Origin: JBDGYW01 sp964518955
Lineage (GTDB): Bacteria > Gemmatimonadota > Gemmatimonadetes > Gemmatimonadales > GWC2-71-9
Assembly: GCA_964518955.1 (NCBI GenBank)
Contig: CAZFHS010000023.1
Span: 30,244 to 94,243, forward strand
Reading direction: 5' to 3'
DNA length: 64,000 nucleotides
The notes under the pieces were generated by a model, which was not told the DNA's origin, did not search any database, and saw only the letters and a program-made list of their open reading frames with translations. Position 1 is the stretch's first letter. The number at the start of each line of letters is the position of its first letter. This document shows, in pieces, positions 1-8,806 of this stretch. The position numbers were made by a program, and so were the translations under genes.

Positions 1-660
1 GGCGGCTGTGGGTGAATCGACGATGTCAGACGGGTCCCCGAGATACTCCTTTACGCACTCGCGTTCCGGTATCCGCGCTGACTCGATGACGTGCGTTGTG
101 AGAAAGCCGTCCTGGGCAACCACTCCCGGGTTCAGCGCAAGCTCGGCGGTGCGGTGAGCGATAAGAGGCAAGTCTGCCGCTTCCTGCACGTTCTTCGCGA
201 AGTACTGGAAGAAGCCGGTGTCGTCGATTGCATGGTAGTCGTCGTGACCCGCATGAACGTTCAGCGTGTGTTTGGTCATTGCGCGCGCGCCGATGTTGAG
301 CACGTACGTGAGACGCTTGCCAACCGCCGCATACAGCGATTCATGCATGTATGCAATGCCCTGGCCACTCGAGAAGTTGGTAGCGCGAAGGCCTGTCATC
401 GCCATTCCCGCTGTCACGGCCGCTGCAGCATGCTCTCCTTCGGGCTCGAAGAAGATGAGTTTGCGCCCATTGACGTTGCGCTTCCCGACCGCTACCGCCT
501 TCGCCCATCCCTCACCCATGTTCGTCGAGGGAGTAATGGGATATGCACCAGCAGCCTCGGCTGCGTTGGTTTCGGCTTCAACCGTCGCCGCTGTGCCGTC
601 GGTAGCCGTCAGAATCCCCGGATATTTCGGGGAGTTCGAATCGTTTTGGTTCTTTTTCAT
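1..660 (-). CDS. PFOR-type 2-oxoacid:ferredoxin oxidoreductase, N-terminal part (runs off the window)
   Basis: Only the first 220 residues lie in the window; the frame is open to the edge. The visible part matches domain I of pyruvate:ferredoxin oxidoreductase: an opening TDGTAATVEAE segment, then YPITPSTNMGE (about residues 40-50), then FEPEGEHAAAAVTAGMAMTG and a TNFSSGQGIAYMHE segment. This domain helps bind the thiamine diphosphate and substrate in 2-oxoacid oxidative decarboxylation with ferredoxin reduction. The ATG at 660 overlaps the stop of the RnfB-like gene as ATGA, so translation is probably coupled. It is the last visible gene of a five-gene operon that already encodes a complete KorAB, so this is a second, different oxidoreductase. 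Substrate and total length cannot be judged. Confidence 0.85.
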   Translation of the reverse strand, partial: MKKNQNDSNSPKYPGILTATDGTAATVEAETNAAEAAGAYPITPSTNMGEGWAKAVAVGKRNVNGRKLIFFEPEGEHAAAAVTAGMAMTGLRATNFSSGQGIAYMHESLYAAVGKRLTYVLNIGARAMTKHTLNVHAGHDDYHAIDDTGFFQYFAKNVQEAADLPLIAHRTAELALNPGVVAQDGFLTTHVIESARIPERECVKEYLGDPSDIVDSPTAA

Positions 661-1505
661 TCCTTTGCACTCCTAACCAACTCGAGCGTGTCAGCGAACT
701 GCTGCCCCTCCAGCCAGACGATGGCGTTTGTCGGACATCTGCCGACAGCTTCGGGACTAGCAAGAACGTTCTTCTCGTAATCAATCACAGGAAGGTTGTT
801 TACCATCTCTATCAAACCGGGCGCCGCATCTGCGACACACCTGGCGCATGCGTTGCATGCGACTTTGCACATATCTTCGGCGTCGTCGCCGGCCAGCAAA
901 TTCTTGCACTGCACGATCAGCTGTTGTTCCATCGGCATGATCGTAAAGAGATCGAGGGGGCAGGCGTCGACACAGTCACCGCAGGCGGTACACTTCTCGG
1001 GAATCACGACCGGGATCTTGTTTTCGTTCATCACGATTGCGTCGAACCCGCAAGCGACTTTGCAATCGTCCAGTCCCAAGCACCCCCACGCGCAGCCCTT
1101 TCCACCTCCCGCGACGGCGGCCGCCGCTTTGCACGTCTCCAGGCCGCGATATTGAGCCTGCTGGACGGCGACGTCCGTTCCACCGGCGCAGAGCAGACGC
1201 GCGATTCGTTTCTGGGCTTCTCCCGCATCAACTCCGAGAAGGCCAGCGACATCCTCGACGTCTTCGGGTCCCATGACTGTGCAGGTTGCCGGGGGAACCT
1301 TTCCGGCTATGAGCGCTTCGGCAAACGCGCGGCAGCCCGCCTCTCCGCAGGCTCCGCAATTACTGCCGGGAAGCATGTCAGCGACCGCGTCTATCCGGGG
1401 GTCTTCCCAGACCTTGAGCTTCATATGGGCAATCGTGATCAGGATGCCGAATACGAGCCCCACCCCGGCCACGATCGCAGTAGAGCGAAGGATCTCAATT
1501 AGCAT
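657..1505 (-). CDS. RnfB-like iron-sulfur electron-transfer protein
   Basis: 282 residues. An N-terminal membrane helix (about 8-27) is followed by the RnfB hallmark Fe-S motif: C50, C53, C58 and C75 in the GSNCGACGEAGC context. More cysteine clusters follow, including a clear ferredoxin motif CTACGDCVDACP, so several [4Fe-4S] clusters are expected. RnfB is the ferredoxin-accepting subunit of the Rnf complex. No other Rnf subunit is in the window, and this gene sits between 2-oxoacid oxidoreductase genes, so it more likely works as a membrane-tethered electron acceptor or donor for them. It follows the unknown gene by 9 bases and overlaps the next gene by 4. Confidence 0.85.
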   Translation of the reverse strand: MLIEILRSTAIVAGVGLVFGILITIAHMKLKVWEDPRIDAVADMLPGSNCGACGEAGCRAFAEALIAGKVPPATCTVMGPEDVEDVAGLLGVDAGEAQKRIARLLCAGGTDVAVQQAQYRGLETCKAAAAVAGGGKGCAWGCLGLDDCKVACGFDAIVMNENKIPVVIPEKCTACGDCVDACPLDLFTIMPMEQQLIVQCKNLLAGDDAEDMCKVACNACARCVADAAPGLIEMVNNLPVIDYEKNVLASPEAVGRCPTNAIVWLEGQQFADTLELVRSAKE

Positions 1506-1514
1506 TTTTGTCTA

Positions 1515-2498
1515 CTATCCAGCGTCCAGGTCGGCCCTGGTGAGCAACCACGCCGCGAGCTTGTCCGCTGGATTGACCGGTACTTCTGTCTCCTCAGCGG
1601 CAGCGGCCGGTTCCGGAGCTTTCCCGAGAGCTTGTACCTGCAATAGTTCCTCAGCTTGCTGCCAGACGCTAACGCCGCCCATCGGCTTTCTACGCTTACC
1701 TTCAGGCAGTTTGTTGATCTTCATTCTCGCCGCTGTGTCGAATCCAGCGGAAGGATCGTGCACAAACCGCGCGGCCGAATCGAGAACAACGGCGCCAATA
1801 CCTGGGCCGTCCCACTTGCTCAAACTCTTCAGCCCAGCAACGTCGGTTGCTTGTGCCACCATGGTACCTGGAGTGATCAGGCGTACCAGGGGCGCCGGTG
1901 TGGATTCACCACGGATGAGAATTATGATCTTGACGTTGCCGTCCATGAAGTCGGCAAGGCCATTGGCGCGGCAGTCAGCACCGTCGACCGTGACGACCAA
2001 TGGCGGTGCGAGGCGTCGCTCTCTGCTGCTCCACTGACTGAATTGCAGATTCTTCGCGACCTCTACCTTGTTGCCGTTCGCCTTTGCATGATCGAATGCA
2101 CGGGCAGCGGCGAATGCGCGGCCGAGCTCTCCAAGCCGCTCTGCCACCGAGTGCCACAGGCTTCCACCGCTCTTCACGTCAACGACAAACAGATCGTCGC
2201 TCTTGCCGGCGAGATCTGTCAGAGCATTCTGTGCTTCATGCACGGTTGTTAGTGCCTGTGAGGTCGTTTCCGCCGATCCACCACCGGCATACTGAGAGAA
2301 TTCGCCGGCGTCCACCAAACTATCAGCAAACGGTCCGAGCTCCATCGCAATCATCTCGGCCTTTTGATCTTTCTCCGCGCCCTGCGTGTTCGCATAGGCA
2401 CTCATCTGGTCGATCGTAACGGCGAGCGCAGACTGGAAGGCCTGCTTCTGTACCGTCAGTGCTTCGAGTGCCGGCTCTATCCGTTCATCAGACGGCAT
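1515..2498 (-). CDS. Conserved-looking protein of unknown function within oxidoreductase operon
   Basis: 327 residues. I do not recognise a family. There is no signal peptide, membrane helix or cysteine cluster. The N-terminal 60 residues look helical; the middle has a strand-rich part around VKIIILIRGE and APLVRLITPGTMV; the C-terminal region before the end is rich in Ala, Glu and Pro. It overlaps the end of korB by 11 bases and lies 9 bases before the rnfB-like gene, so it is certainly cotranscribed with them. The position suggests an accessory or regulatory subunit of the oxidoreductase complex; that is inference from context only. Confidence 0.75.
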   Translation of the reverse strand: MPSDERIEPALEALTVQKQAFQSALAVTIDQMSAYANTQGAEKDQKAEMIAMELGPFADSLVDAGEFSQYAGGGSAETTSQALTTVHEAQNALTDLAGKSDDLFVVDVKSGGSLWHSVAERLGELGRAFAAARAFDHAKANGNKVEVAKNLQFSQWSSRERRLAPPLVVTVDGADCRANGLADFMDGNVKIIILIRGESTPAPLVRLITPGTMVAQATDVAGLKSLSKWDGPGIGAVVLDSAARFVHDPSAGFDTAARMKINKLPEGKRRKPMGGVSVWQQAEELLQVQALGKAPEPAAAAEETEVPVNPADKLAAWLLTRADLDAG

Positions 2499-3444
2499 AG
2501 CGGTCTAGCTCCGTGTTCAGTATTTCAATTTTCTCATCTACCGAGCGGCTGGGAACAGTCCTGATTTCCTCGTACCGTGGTACCGACTCGTTCTGGTAGT
2601 ACAGCCCGAGTAGTAGGCGTGCCGGATCTGCAGCCATCCGATGTGCTTCCACCAGATCCGATGGATCGTGGTAGATGTGGTTCTTGTATAGGTCTTTGAT
2701 GTTGTCGATCTTGATGCCATCGGGGTGCGCCAGCAATTCGGTCTTGCTGGGATCGCGCACGGCTTCCTCGAAAATCGAAGTGGTGTATTGCGGGCAACGC
2801 TGCAGAATTCTTATGAACGCAAAGCCCTTGTGGTGGAAGCCAGCTGAGATAGTCTCGTACAGGTGATCCGGAATCCAATCGGCCGTCTGCGCCACAAACG
2901 AAACATTGGAAATTCCGAGGGTGCCCGTGAGCGGATTCAGCGGATCCAGAACGGCGCCGCGTGGCTGAGTGTTGGATGGGAAGCCTCGCGGCGAAGTCGG
3001 TGATGTCTGGTTCTTCGTGAGGCCGTACACGCCGTTGTCCAACATCATCACAACCATGTTGGGATTATAGCGTGTCGTGTGCATCCAATGCCCGGCCCCG
3101 ATCGAGCAGCAGTCGCCGTCACCCGTGGCCACGAAGACGTGGAGATCGGGACGCCTTAGCTTGATCCCGGTCGCCATTGGCAGGGCCCTGCCATGCAGGC
3201 TATGGAACCCATAGGTCTTGAAATAGTGAGGGAACCGGCTCGAGCAGCCAATACCCGACACGAACACTGTTTCTTCCGGAGCAAGCTGCTCGACTTCGAG
3301 GAGGCGTTTTACGGCAGTATAGATGGCGTGGTCGCCGCATCCCGTGCACCAACGGGCAACGGCGCCCTCGTAATCACCCATCGAGAATTCACGATCGTCA
3401 TCTATGCTGCAGCCTATAAACGATTGGCAAGTTGTCGCAGTCAT
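2488..3444 (-). CDS. korB: 2-oxoacid (2-oxoglutarate-type):ferredoxin oxidoreductase, beta subunit
   Basis: 318 residues. This is the thiamine-diphosphate subunit. WCTGCGDH (32-39), GIGCSSR (65-70), the HGRALPMATG segment and the ThDP/Mg motif GDGD (108-111) with Asn at LDNGVYGLT (about 137) are all present. With KorA it would oxidatively decarboxylate a 2-oxoacid, most likely 2-oxoglutarate, reducing ferredoxin. The start at 3444 is preferred because it overlaps the korA stop as ATGA; typical homologues begin nearer GDYEG (about residue 23), so an internal start is possible. Substrate within the Kor/Vor/Por group is not decided by sequence alone. Confidence 0.9.
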   Translation of the reverse strand: MTATTCQSFIGCSIDDDREFSMGDYEGAVARWCTGCGDHAIYTAVKRLLEVEQLAPEETVFVSGIGCSSRFPHYFKTYGFHSLHGRALPMATGIKLRRPDLHVFVATGDGDCCSIGAGHWMHTTRYNPNMVVMMLDNGVYGLTKNQTSPTSPRGFPSNTQPRGAVLDPLNPLTGTLGISNVSFVAQTADWIPDHLYETISAGFHHKGFAFIRILQRCPQYTTSIFEEAVRDPSKTELLAHPDGIKIDNIKDLYKNHIYHDPSDLVEAHRMAADPARLLLGLYYQNESVPRYEEIRTVPSRSVDEKIEILNTELDRYAV

Positions 3445-5345
3445 GCTTCATCTCCATTCGGCAGTTTGTCGCGAATGGCCTGCAGGATCTTGCCAGGCTG
3501 TAACGGCTCGCCCGGAACCCGAGTCCAGCAATCCACGTCGACCAGAGTAGTGGCCCTCAACAACCAGCTTAGCTGGCCGCGGCGGCGGTTTTCGTCATTG
3601 ATGTAAGGATCTGTCGGCTCGTCACTGTAGTTGATCTCCACCGTCATCACATTTTTGAATCTGCCGAAGATCTCCTTGAGACCTGGCTCGAGCGGCGACA
3701 GGAACCGGAGGTGAAGCGACGAAACCGAGAGCCCGTCTGCGCGAGCGCGGTCCACGGCTTCCTCGATGGCTCCCATAGTGCTTCCCCAGCCAACCACCAA
3801 GAGGTCTCCAGTCTCTTCGCCGCGAACCTTCGGCGGTTTCAATGTCGACTGGAGAACCGCAATCTTCCGACTCCGCATGACGCAGGCGCGTTGGTGCGTC
3901 TCGGAGTCGTAGGCGATCTTGCTCCGTTCGTCATGAGAGAGACCTGTCGCCACGAACATCCCGTTGGGCTGCCCGGGGATCACTCGCCGAGAGAGACCTA
4001 GCTTTGGATCCCAGTCATACGGCAGCGTACCTTCCGGCACAGCACTTAGGTCCGGTGGACCCGAGAACCATTCAGGCTTCGCCTCGGGCCGCGGGAACGG
4101 CTGCTGGCCCGTGGCCAGGTTGGCATCGGTCAGCACGATTACGACACACCGGAAAGCCTCCGCGATCCGCCGCGCCGTTATAACGCTCAGGAAACACTCT
4201 TCCATTGTTGCCGGCGCCATAACCGCGTGCGGAGCATCACCGGTTTGCCCAAAGATGGAGGCCAGAAGATCGGACTGCTCGACCTTTGTCGGCAATCCAG
4301 TACTCGGGCCGCCACGTTGCACGTCAACCACGACGAGCGGTACCTCGGTCATGATCGCGAGCCCCAAGAACTCTGTCTTGAGAGCCAATCCAGGGCCTGA
4401 CGTGATCGTGAATGCGACCTTACCCGCGAACGATGCTCCGATCGCGACACCGGCGGCGGCAATCTCGTCTTCCGCCTGATGTATGATTCCCCCAAAATTC
4501 TCGATAATCTCGCCGAGATGGTGAGAGGCGGAAGTCGCTGGCGTAATGGGATACATGGAACAAAGTTCCATGCCTGCGGCCATGCACCCGAAACCGACCG
4601 CCTGATTTCCATTCATCACGACCATCTTCTTGTCAGACTTTTCGGTGGGAACGTCGATCGTGAATTCGGCGTTGTCCTTGGCCCAGTTGTACCCCGACTC
4701 GAGCAGCGCGATGTTGTTGTCTTTGATTGCCTGCGACTTCTTCTTGAACAAATGCAGGATCAGTTCGCGGATGAGGTCCAGGTCTCGCGAGAAGATGGAG
4801 GCGAGAACACCAAGCGCGAACATGTTCTTGCCTTTGGTAGCATCCTCAACGATTTCGAGGGATTTTTCTTCGAGGGGAAACGGCACGAACCGGTACTCAC
4901 CCGGCGCCATCTCGTCCATCGCTTCCTTCCACTCCTTTTGGATATCTGGATCGTCGTGCTTTTCCCATCTGTCGTCGATCAGGATGATTGCCCCTCTGGC
5001 CAATGCATTCAGACGGTGCCGCTGGAGCAGAACCTGCTCGTTGAAGGCAACAACCAAATCGGCCGAGTCTCCCCAGTTTGTCACTGTCTCGGTACCAATC
5101 CGGATGCGGTTGCCGCTGGCGCTCGTCGGAGTGCGCGGAGGGGGCTGAATCTCAGCCGGGATGATCTCGACGCTCCAGGTGCCGTTTCCCATCTTCGCAC
5201 AAACGGCGGCGAAAATCTGAGCACATTTCTGGGCGCCTTCACCCGAGTCGGAAACAACCTCGACCGTGAATTGCGATGCCTTGATGACTTCCCGATCCTT
5301 CTTCTTAGAGGTCTTCTTCTTACTCGTTTTTGCTGTTGTGGTCAT
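3441..5345 (-). CDS. korA: 2-oxoacid:ferredoxin oxidoreductase, fused gamma-alpha subunit
   Basis: 634 residues. The N-terminal part (about 20-210, VEVVSDSGEGAQKCAQIFA onward) is the gamma domain; the rest is the alpha domain with MYPITPATSASHHL, QAEDEIAAAGVAIGASFAG and TSGPGLALKTEFLGLA. The gamma-alpha fusion is the arrangement usual in KorA of aerobes and several other phyla. The frame continues 32 codons upstream to 5441, but the ATG at 5345 (MTTTAKTSKKK) starts a typical low-complexity lysine-rich leader and lies downstream of a strong hairpin, so I chose it. It overlaps korB by 4 bases and is the first gene of the operon. Confidence 0.92.
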   Translation of the reverse strand: MTTTAKTSKKKTSKKKDREVIKASQFTVEVVSDSGEGAQKCAQIFAAVCAKMGNGTWSVEIIPAEIQPPPRTPTSASGNRIRIGTETVTNWGDSADLVVAFNEQVLLQRHRLNALARGAIILIDDRWEKHDDPDIQKEWKEAMDEMAPGEYRFVPFPLEEKSLEIVEDATKGKNMFALGVLASIFSRDLDLIRELILHLFKKKSQAIKDNNIALLESGYNWAKDNAEFTIDVPTEKSDKKMVVMNGNQAVGFGCMAAGMELCSMYPITPATSASHHLGEIIENFGGIIHQAEDEIAAAGVAIGASFAGKVAFTITSGPGLALKTEFLGLAIMTEVPLVVVDVQRGGPSTGLPTKVEQSDLLASIFGQTGDAPHAVMAPATMEECFLSVITARRIAEAFRCVVIVLTDANLATGQQPFPRPEAKPEWFSGPPDLSAVPEGTLPYDWDPKLGLSRRVIPGQPNGMFVATGLSHDERSKIAYDSETHQRACVMRSRKIAVLQSTLKPPKVRGEETGDLLVVGWGSTMGAIEEAVDRARADGLSVSSLHLRFLSPLEPGLKEIFGRFKNVMTVEINYSDEPTDPYINDENRRRGQLSWLLRATTLVDVDCWTRVPGEPLQPGKILQAIRDKLPNGDEA

Positions 5346-5415
5346 TGTATGCCTTTGCCCATATCGGCCTTTTCGTGTCTCACCCCGACCCAACTCCCTA
5401 CCGATCCTACACAGA

Positions 5416-5470
5416 ACCCGTCCCGGCGATGCTCGATTCAATTCGAGGCATTCACCGCCATGGGACGGGT
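5416..5470 (-). promoter_or_regulatory. Long imperfect hairpin in the leader of the oxidoreductase operon
   Basis: Inside the 385-base gap between the divergent korA and aminotransferase-like genes (5346-5730). The outer arms ACCCGTCCC (5416-5424) and GGGACGGGT (5462-5470) pair perfectly over 9 bases. Inside them GGCG (5425-5428) pairs with CGCC (5556 excluded; 5456-5459), then CTCGA (5432-5436) pairs with TCGAG (5443-5447) around a six-base loop, with small bulges between the helices. It lies 71 bases before the korA ATG, so it could act in the mRNA leader or as a DNA cruciform or operator. I see no convincing -10/-35 pair or riboswitch signature in the rest of the gap. Confidence 0.5.
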
Positions 5471-5730
5471 CCGTTTTACGACTATCTATGATTCAGCAAA
5501 CAGCCATCAAAAGGCTGGCTAGCGTCCAAAACGGAACGCTAAAAATACTAAGATCGCCCCCCGAAAGCGACGGGCAATATTGTCGGGTCAGAACCCACGT
5601 AACTTTAATCCAGGAAAGTGGATACCACCTCACCGGTATTCCCTTCCCCGGCCTACCTGACAGGCCCTTCCCCACCCCGTATCTTTGCTTTCGGTCCCAC
5701 CTCACCAACCACTTCAAACGGATTGGCAAT

Positions 5731-7002
5731 ATGAGCGCCCAAAACCGTCGCAGATTCCTCAGCACTCTGGTCGGAGGAGCGGCCGCCACAGCGACCGCAA
5801 GGCCCCTTCACGCGGAGATCAGGTCGCTGTCATCGCTTCGCACGCGACTACGCGAGCGTACGCCGGATGACGAGAGGTATTGGCAACTCGTGAAGGAACA
5901 GTTCTCGCTCAAGCCTGGCTTGATAATGATGAATGCCGCCAATTTATGCCCATCCCCATATCCTGTCGTGGACGCAGTCTCGAGCCTCACCGCGAGCATC
6001 GATGAGGATGCCTCGTTCCAGAACCGGGCCAAGTTTTCCGAACTCACAGAAATCGGCAGGAACCTCCTGGCGTCCCATATTGGAGCTGACGCGAGCGAAA
6101 TTGCGATCACTCGCAATACGAGTGAGGGCAACAACACCGTGCTGAACGGTCTCACGCTGGGATCCGGTGACGAGGTAGTGATCTGGGACCAAAATCACCC
6201 AACCAACAACATCTCGTGGGATGTACGCGCCGATCGGTACGGCTTCACAGTTGTGAGGGTGTCTACTCCTGCGTCACCGCAATCGAGCGAGGACTTGCTC
6301 CAGGCGTTTGCAGGGGCGCTCACAGGAAACACGCGGGTACTTGCATTCAGCCACGTGTCGAATGTTTCTGGGGTGGCTGTGCCGGCAAAGGAGATCTGCG
6401 CGATGGCGCGCGAGCGGGGGATCCTCACGCTCGTAGATGGAGCCCAGACATTTGGCGCAATTCGCATCAACGTGCACGAAATGGGGTGTGATTTTTACAC
6501 TGGCAGCTCACACAAGTGGTTCATTGGGCCAAAGGAGGCCGGGATTCTATACGTACGCGCCGACCAAATCGACGCACTCTGGCCGAGCGACGTCGGAGTC
6601 GGGTGGGAGTCGGCATTGGGCAATGGCGCTCAGAAATTCGAGAACCTGGGGCAACGCGACGATGCCGCTGTGGCGGCAATGGGCACAGCCGCCGAGTTCC
6701 ATCAGACTATCGGCATAGATCATATCGAGGCTCGTGTTCGTTCGCTCGCCACGAGGCTGAAGGAAGCGGTCTTGGACCGGTTCCCAGATGTGCAGTTCGT
6801 CACTCCTCTGGCACCTGAACTGAGCGCTGGAGTCGTCATATTCTCGTTGCCACGTGTGTCCGGCAGGGACCTTTTCAATACTCTCTATCGCGACCACGGT
6901 ATTGGTTGCGCCCCCACGGGCGGAATCCGCTTCTCTCCACACATATACAACACGATGGCGGAGGTCGACCGGGTGGTCGACGCTATCGCGCGAGCGGTCT
7001 GA
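5731..7002 (+). CDS. Tat-exported class V aminotransferase-fold (PLP) enzyme
   Basis: 423 residues. The frame extends further upstream, but the ATG at 5731 opens a twin-arginine signal (NRRRFLSTLVGGAAA) ending near residue 28. The mature part is a class V aminotransferase fold: an aspartate for the pyridine nitrogen at LTLVDGAQTFG (D236) and the PLP lysine at GSSHKWFIGPKEAG (K262). Closest recognisable relatives are isopenicillin-N-epimerase-like and cysteine-desulfurase-like proteins, but there is no desulfurase cysteine loop. Exported PLP enzymes of this group are common as conserved but poorly characterised proteins. Substrate unknown. Confidence 0.85.
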   Translation: MSAQNRRRFLSTLVGGAAATATARPLHAEIRSLSSLRTRLRERTPDDERYWQLVKEQFSLKPGLIMMNAANLCPSPYPVVDAVSSLTASIDEDASFQNRAKFSELTEIGRNLLASHIGADASEIAITRNTSEGNNTVLNGLTLGSGDEVVIWDQNHPTNNISWDVRADRYGFTVVRVSTPASPQSSEDLLQAFAGALTGNTRVLAFSHVSNVSGVAVPAKEICAMARERGILTLVDGAQTFGAIRINVHEMGCDFYTGSSHKWFIGPKEAGILYVRADQIDALWPSDVGVGWESALGNGAQKFENLGQRDDAAVAAMGTAAEFHQTIGIDHIEARVRSLATRLKEAVLDRFPDVQFVTPLAPELSAGVVIFSLPRVSGRDLFNTLYRDHGIGCAPTGGIRFSPHIYNTMAEVDRVVDAIARAV

Positions 7003-7044
7003 TCTGGGGTTTTTGGGGTTGTATACCCATACGGTAATGGAGGT

Positions 7045-8700
7045 ATGAAATCAGTGGACACCACTATTCGACTTCCCGATGCGAAGCTTGGTGAGGCAAT
7101 AAGCGCAAAGCTTCGAGAGTGGGAAGATCTCGGTATCAGTGCCAGAATCTGGAACAAAGACCACACGGTTTGGTTGCCGGATCCGCAGGAGCTCTCCAAC
7201 CGACTCGGCTGGCTGGACCTGCCAGAAGAATCTCTCGAGATAGTCGACGAGATCCAGGGGTTTGCCGCAGAAATCCACGATGCGGGATTTCGTCATGTGG
7301 TCGTACTCGGCATGGGCGGATCGAGCCTGGCACCGGAGGTTTTAGGGGAGATTTTCGGGGATCCTGACCAGTTTCCCGACCTGATCGTGCTCGATTCGAC
7401 TCACCCGCAGGCTGTGCGCGTTGTGGACAACGCAATAGATCCAAAGACCACGCTGTTTGTGGTTTCGAGCAAATCAGGCACGACTCTGGAAACCCTCTCC
7501 CTATTCCGGACCTTCTGGGAGAGAGCCACCAAACACACCTCTGCGCCGGGAGACCATTTTATAGCGATCACCGACCCCGGTAGCTCTCTCGACCAGTTAG
7601 CAGCGGAACGACACTTCCGAGGGATATTCCACGCACCGCCCACGGTTGGTGGCAGGTATTCTGCGCTATGTGTGTTTGGCCTGCTTCCGGCCGCTCTGGT
7701 TGGTGCTGATGTTGAGGGTATTCTCGACCGCGCTAGGGCGATGGCGACCGCTTCTTCGGCAGCGGTACCTGCGACGCGGAACCCCGGCCTCCAGTTGGGT
7801 GTGACGTTGGGGCTATTGGCAGAGGCCGGAATCGACAAACTCACCTTCCACTGTTCGCCGACTATCAGGTCGTTCCCGGCTTGGATCGAACAACTCGTTG
7901 CAGAGAGCATCGGGAAAGAGGGGAGATGCATAGCTCCGGTGGACGGAGAAACGCTGCTGAATCCCGAGTCCTACGCCCCCGACCGAGTGTTCTTCGGAAT
8001 CAGCCTTTCCGGCGACGGTGACGAAGCTATTGGCGCTCGCCTCGACACGCTGGTAGCCGCGGGGCACCCGGTTGTGAACATGGTGCTCGATGACACACTC
8101 GACCTGGGCGCCGAGATATTCCTTTGGGAACTTGCCACCGCTGCAGCTGGTGCGGTACTCGGTATCAACCCCTTCGACCAACCCGACGTGCAGCTCGCAA
8201 AGAGCCTCGCGAAGGAAGCGATGGCGGCAACTGCGGACGACGATGCGGCATCCGCACCGTGCGGGGTAGACGCTGTCGATTCTGATGCTTTGGCGAGTGC
8301 GCTCGCAGATTGGGGTCGAACCAACCCCGGAGATTACGTCGCCGTGCACGCGTACGTGGCACCGTCCACGGAAAACGAAACGAGACTACAGAATATTCGT
8401 AGCTTGCTCGGCAAGCGGTTCGGTCTGGCAACCACGCTGGGCTTTGGGCCGCGGTTCCTTCATTCGACCGGGCAGCTGCACAAAGGTGGAGCGAACAACG
8501 GCCTCTTTCTCCAACTGGTAGACGAGTCGCAATTCGACGTGCCAGTGCCGGAGACAGATTTTACGTTCGGTAAACTCATCGCCGCCCAGGCCATGGGAGA
8601 CTATCGCGCCTTGGTGCAACGCAATCGTCGAATTCTGCGCGTGAATCTGGGGTTGGACGCAACCGCAGGATTGGACTTGGTGCTGAGGACGATAGGCTAA
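7045..8700 (+). CDS. pgi: Glucose-6-phosphate isomerase
   Basis: 551 residues. It interconverts glucose 6-phosphate and fructose 6-phosphate in glycolysis and gluconeogenesis. The sugar-phosphate isomerase signatures are clear: VVLGMGGSSLAPEVL, then VVSSKSGTTLETLSLF, PFDQPDVQLAK, and a C-terminal HSTGQLHKGG. It resembles the longer bacterial form that is sometimes fused to transaldolase, here without a transaldolase domain. The ATG at 7045 directly abuts a GGAGG (7039-7043), which is too close; a GTG at 7054 would have a spacing of 10, so the true start may be three codons later. Confidence 0.93.
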   Translation: MKSVDTTIRLPDAKLGEAISAKLREWEDLGISARIWNKDHTVWLPDPQELSNRLGWLDLPEESLEIVDEIQGFAAEIHDAGFRHVVVLGMGGSSLAPEVLGEIFGDPDQFPDLIVLDSTHPQAVRVVDNAIDPKTTLFVVSSKSGTTLETLSLFRTFWERATKHTSAPGDHFIAITDPGSSLDQLAAERHFRGIFHAPPTVGGRYSALCVFGLLPAALVGADVEGILDRARAMATASSAAVPATRNPGLQLGVTLGLLAEAGIDKLTFHCSPTIRSFPAWIEQLVAESIGKEGRCIAPVDGETLLNPESYAPDRVFFGISLSGDGDEAIGARLDTLVAAGHPVVNMVLDDTLDLGAEIFLWELATAAAGAVLGINPFDQPDVQLAKSLAKEAMAATADDDAASAPCGVDAVDSDALASALADWGRTNPGDYVAVHAYVAPSTENETRLQNIRSLLGKRFGLATTLGFGPRFLHSTGQLHKGGANNGLFLQLVDESQFDVPVPETDFTFGKLIAAQAMGDYRALVQRNRRILRVNLGLDATAGLDLVLRTIG

Positions 8701-8806
8701 CAACCTGTTGAAGACGCGCGCGAAGGAGCAATAACCCGCGTACCCGCCCTTGCGGAAAGAACTTTGCGCGTGGACCTTACCAGGTCCTCGAAGACTAAGG
8801 TTGGCC

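Noticed and set aside
924..1502. Long plus-strand open frame opposite the RnfB-like gene
   Set aside because: Antisense shadow: the minus strand encodes a full-length RnfB with all Fe-S motifs, while the plus-strand product has no recognisable features.
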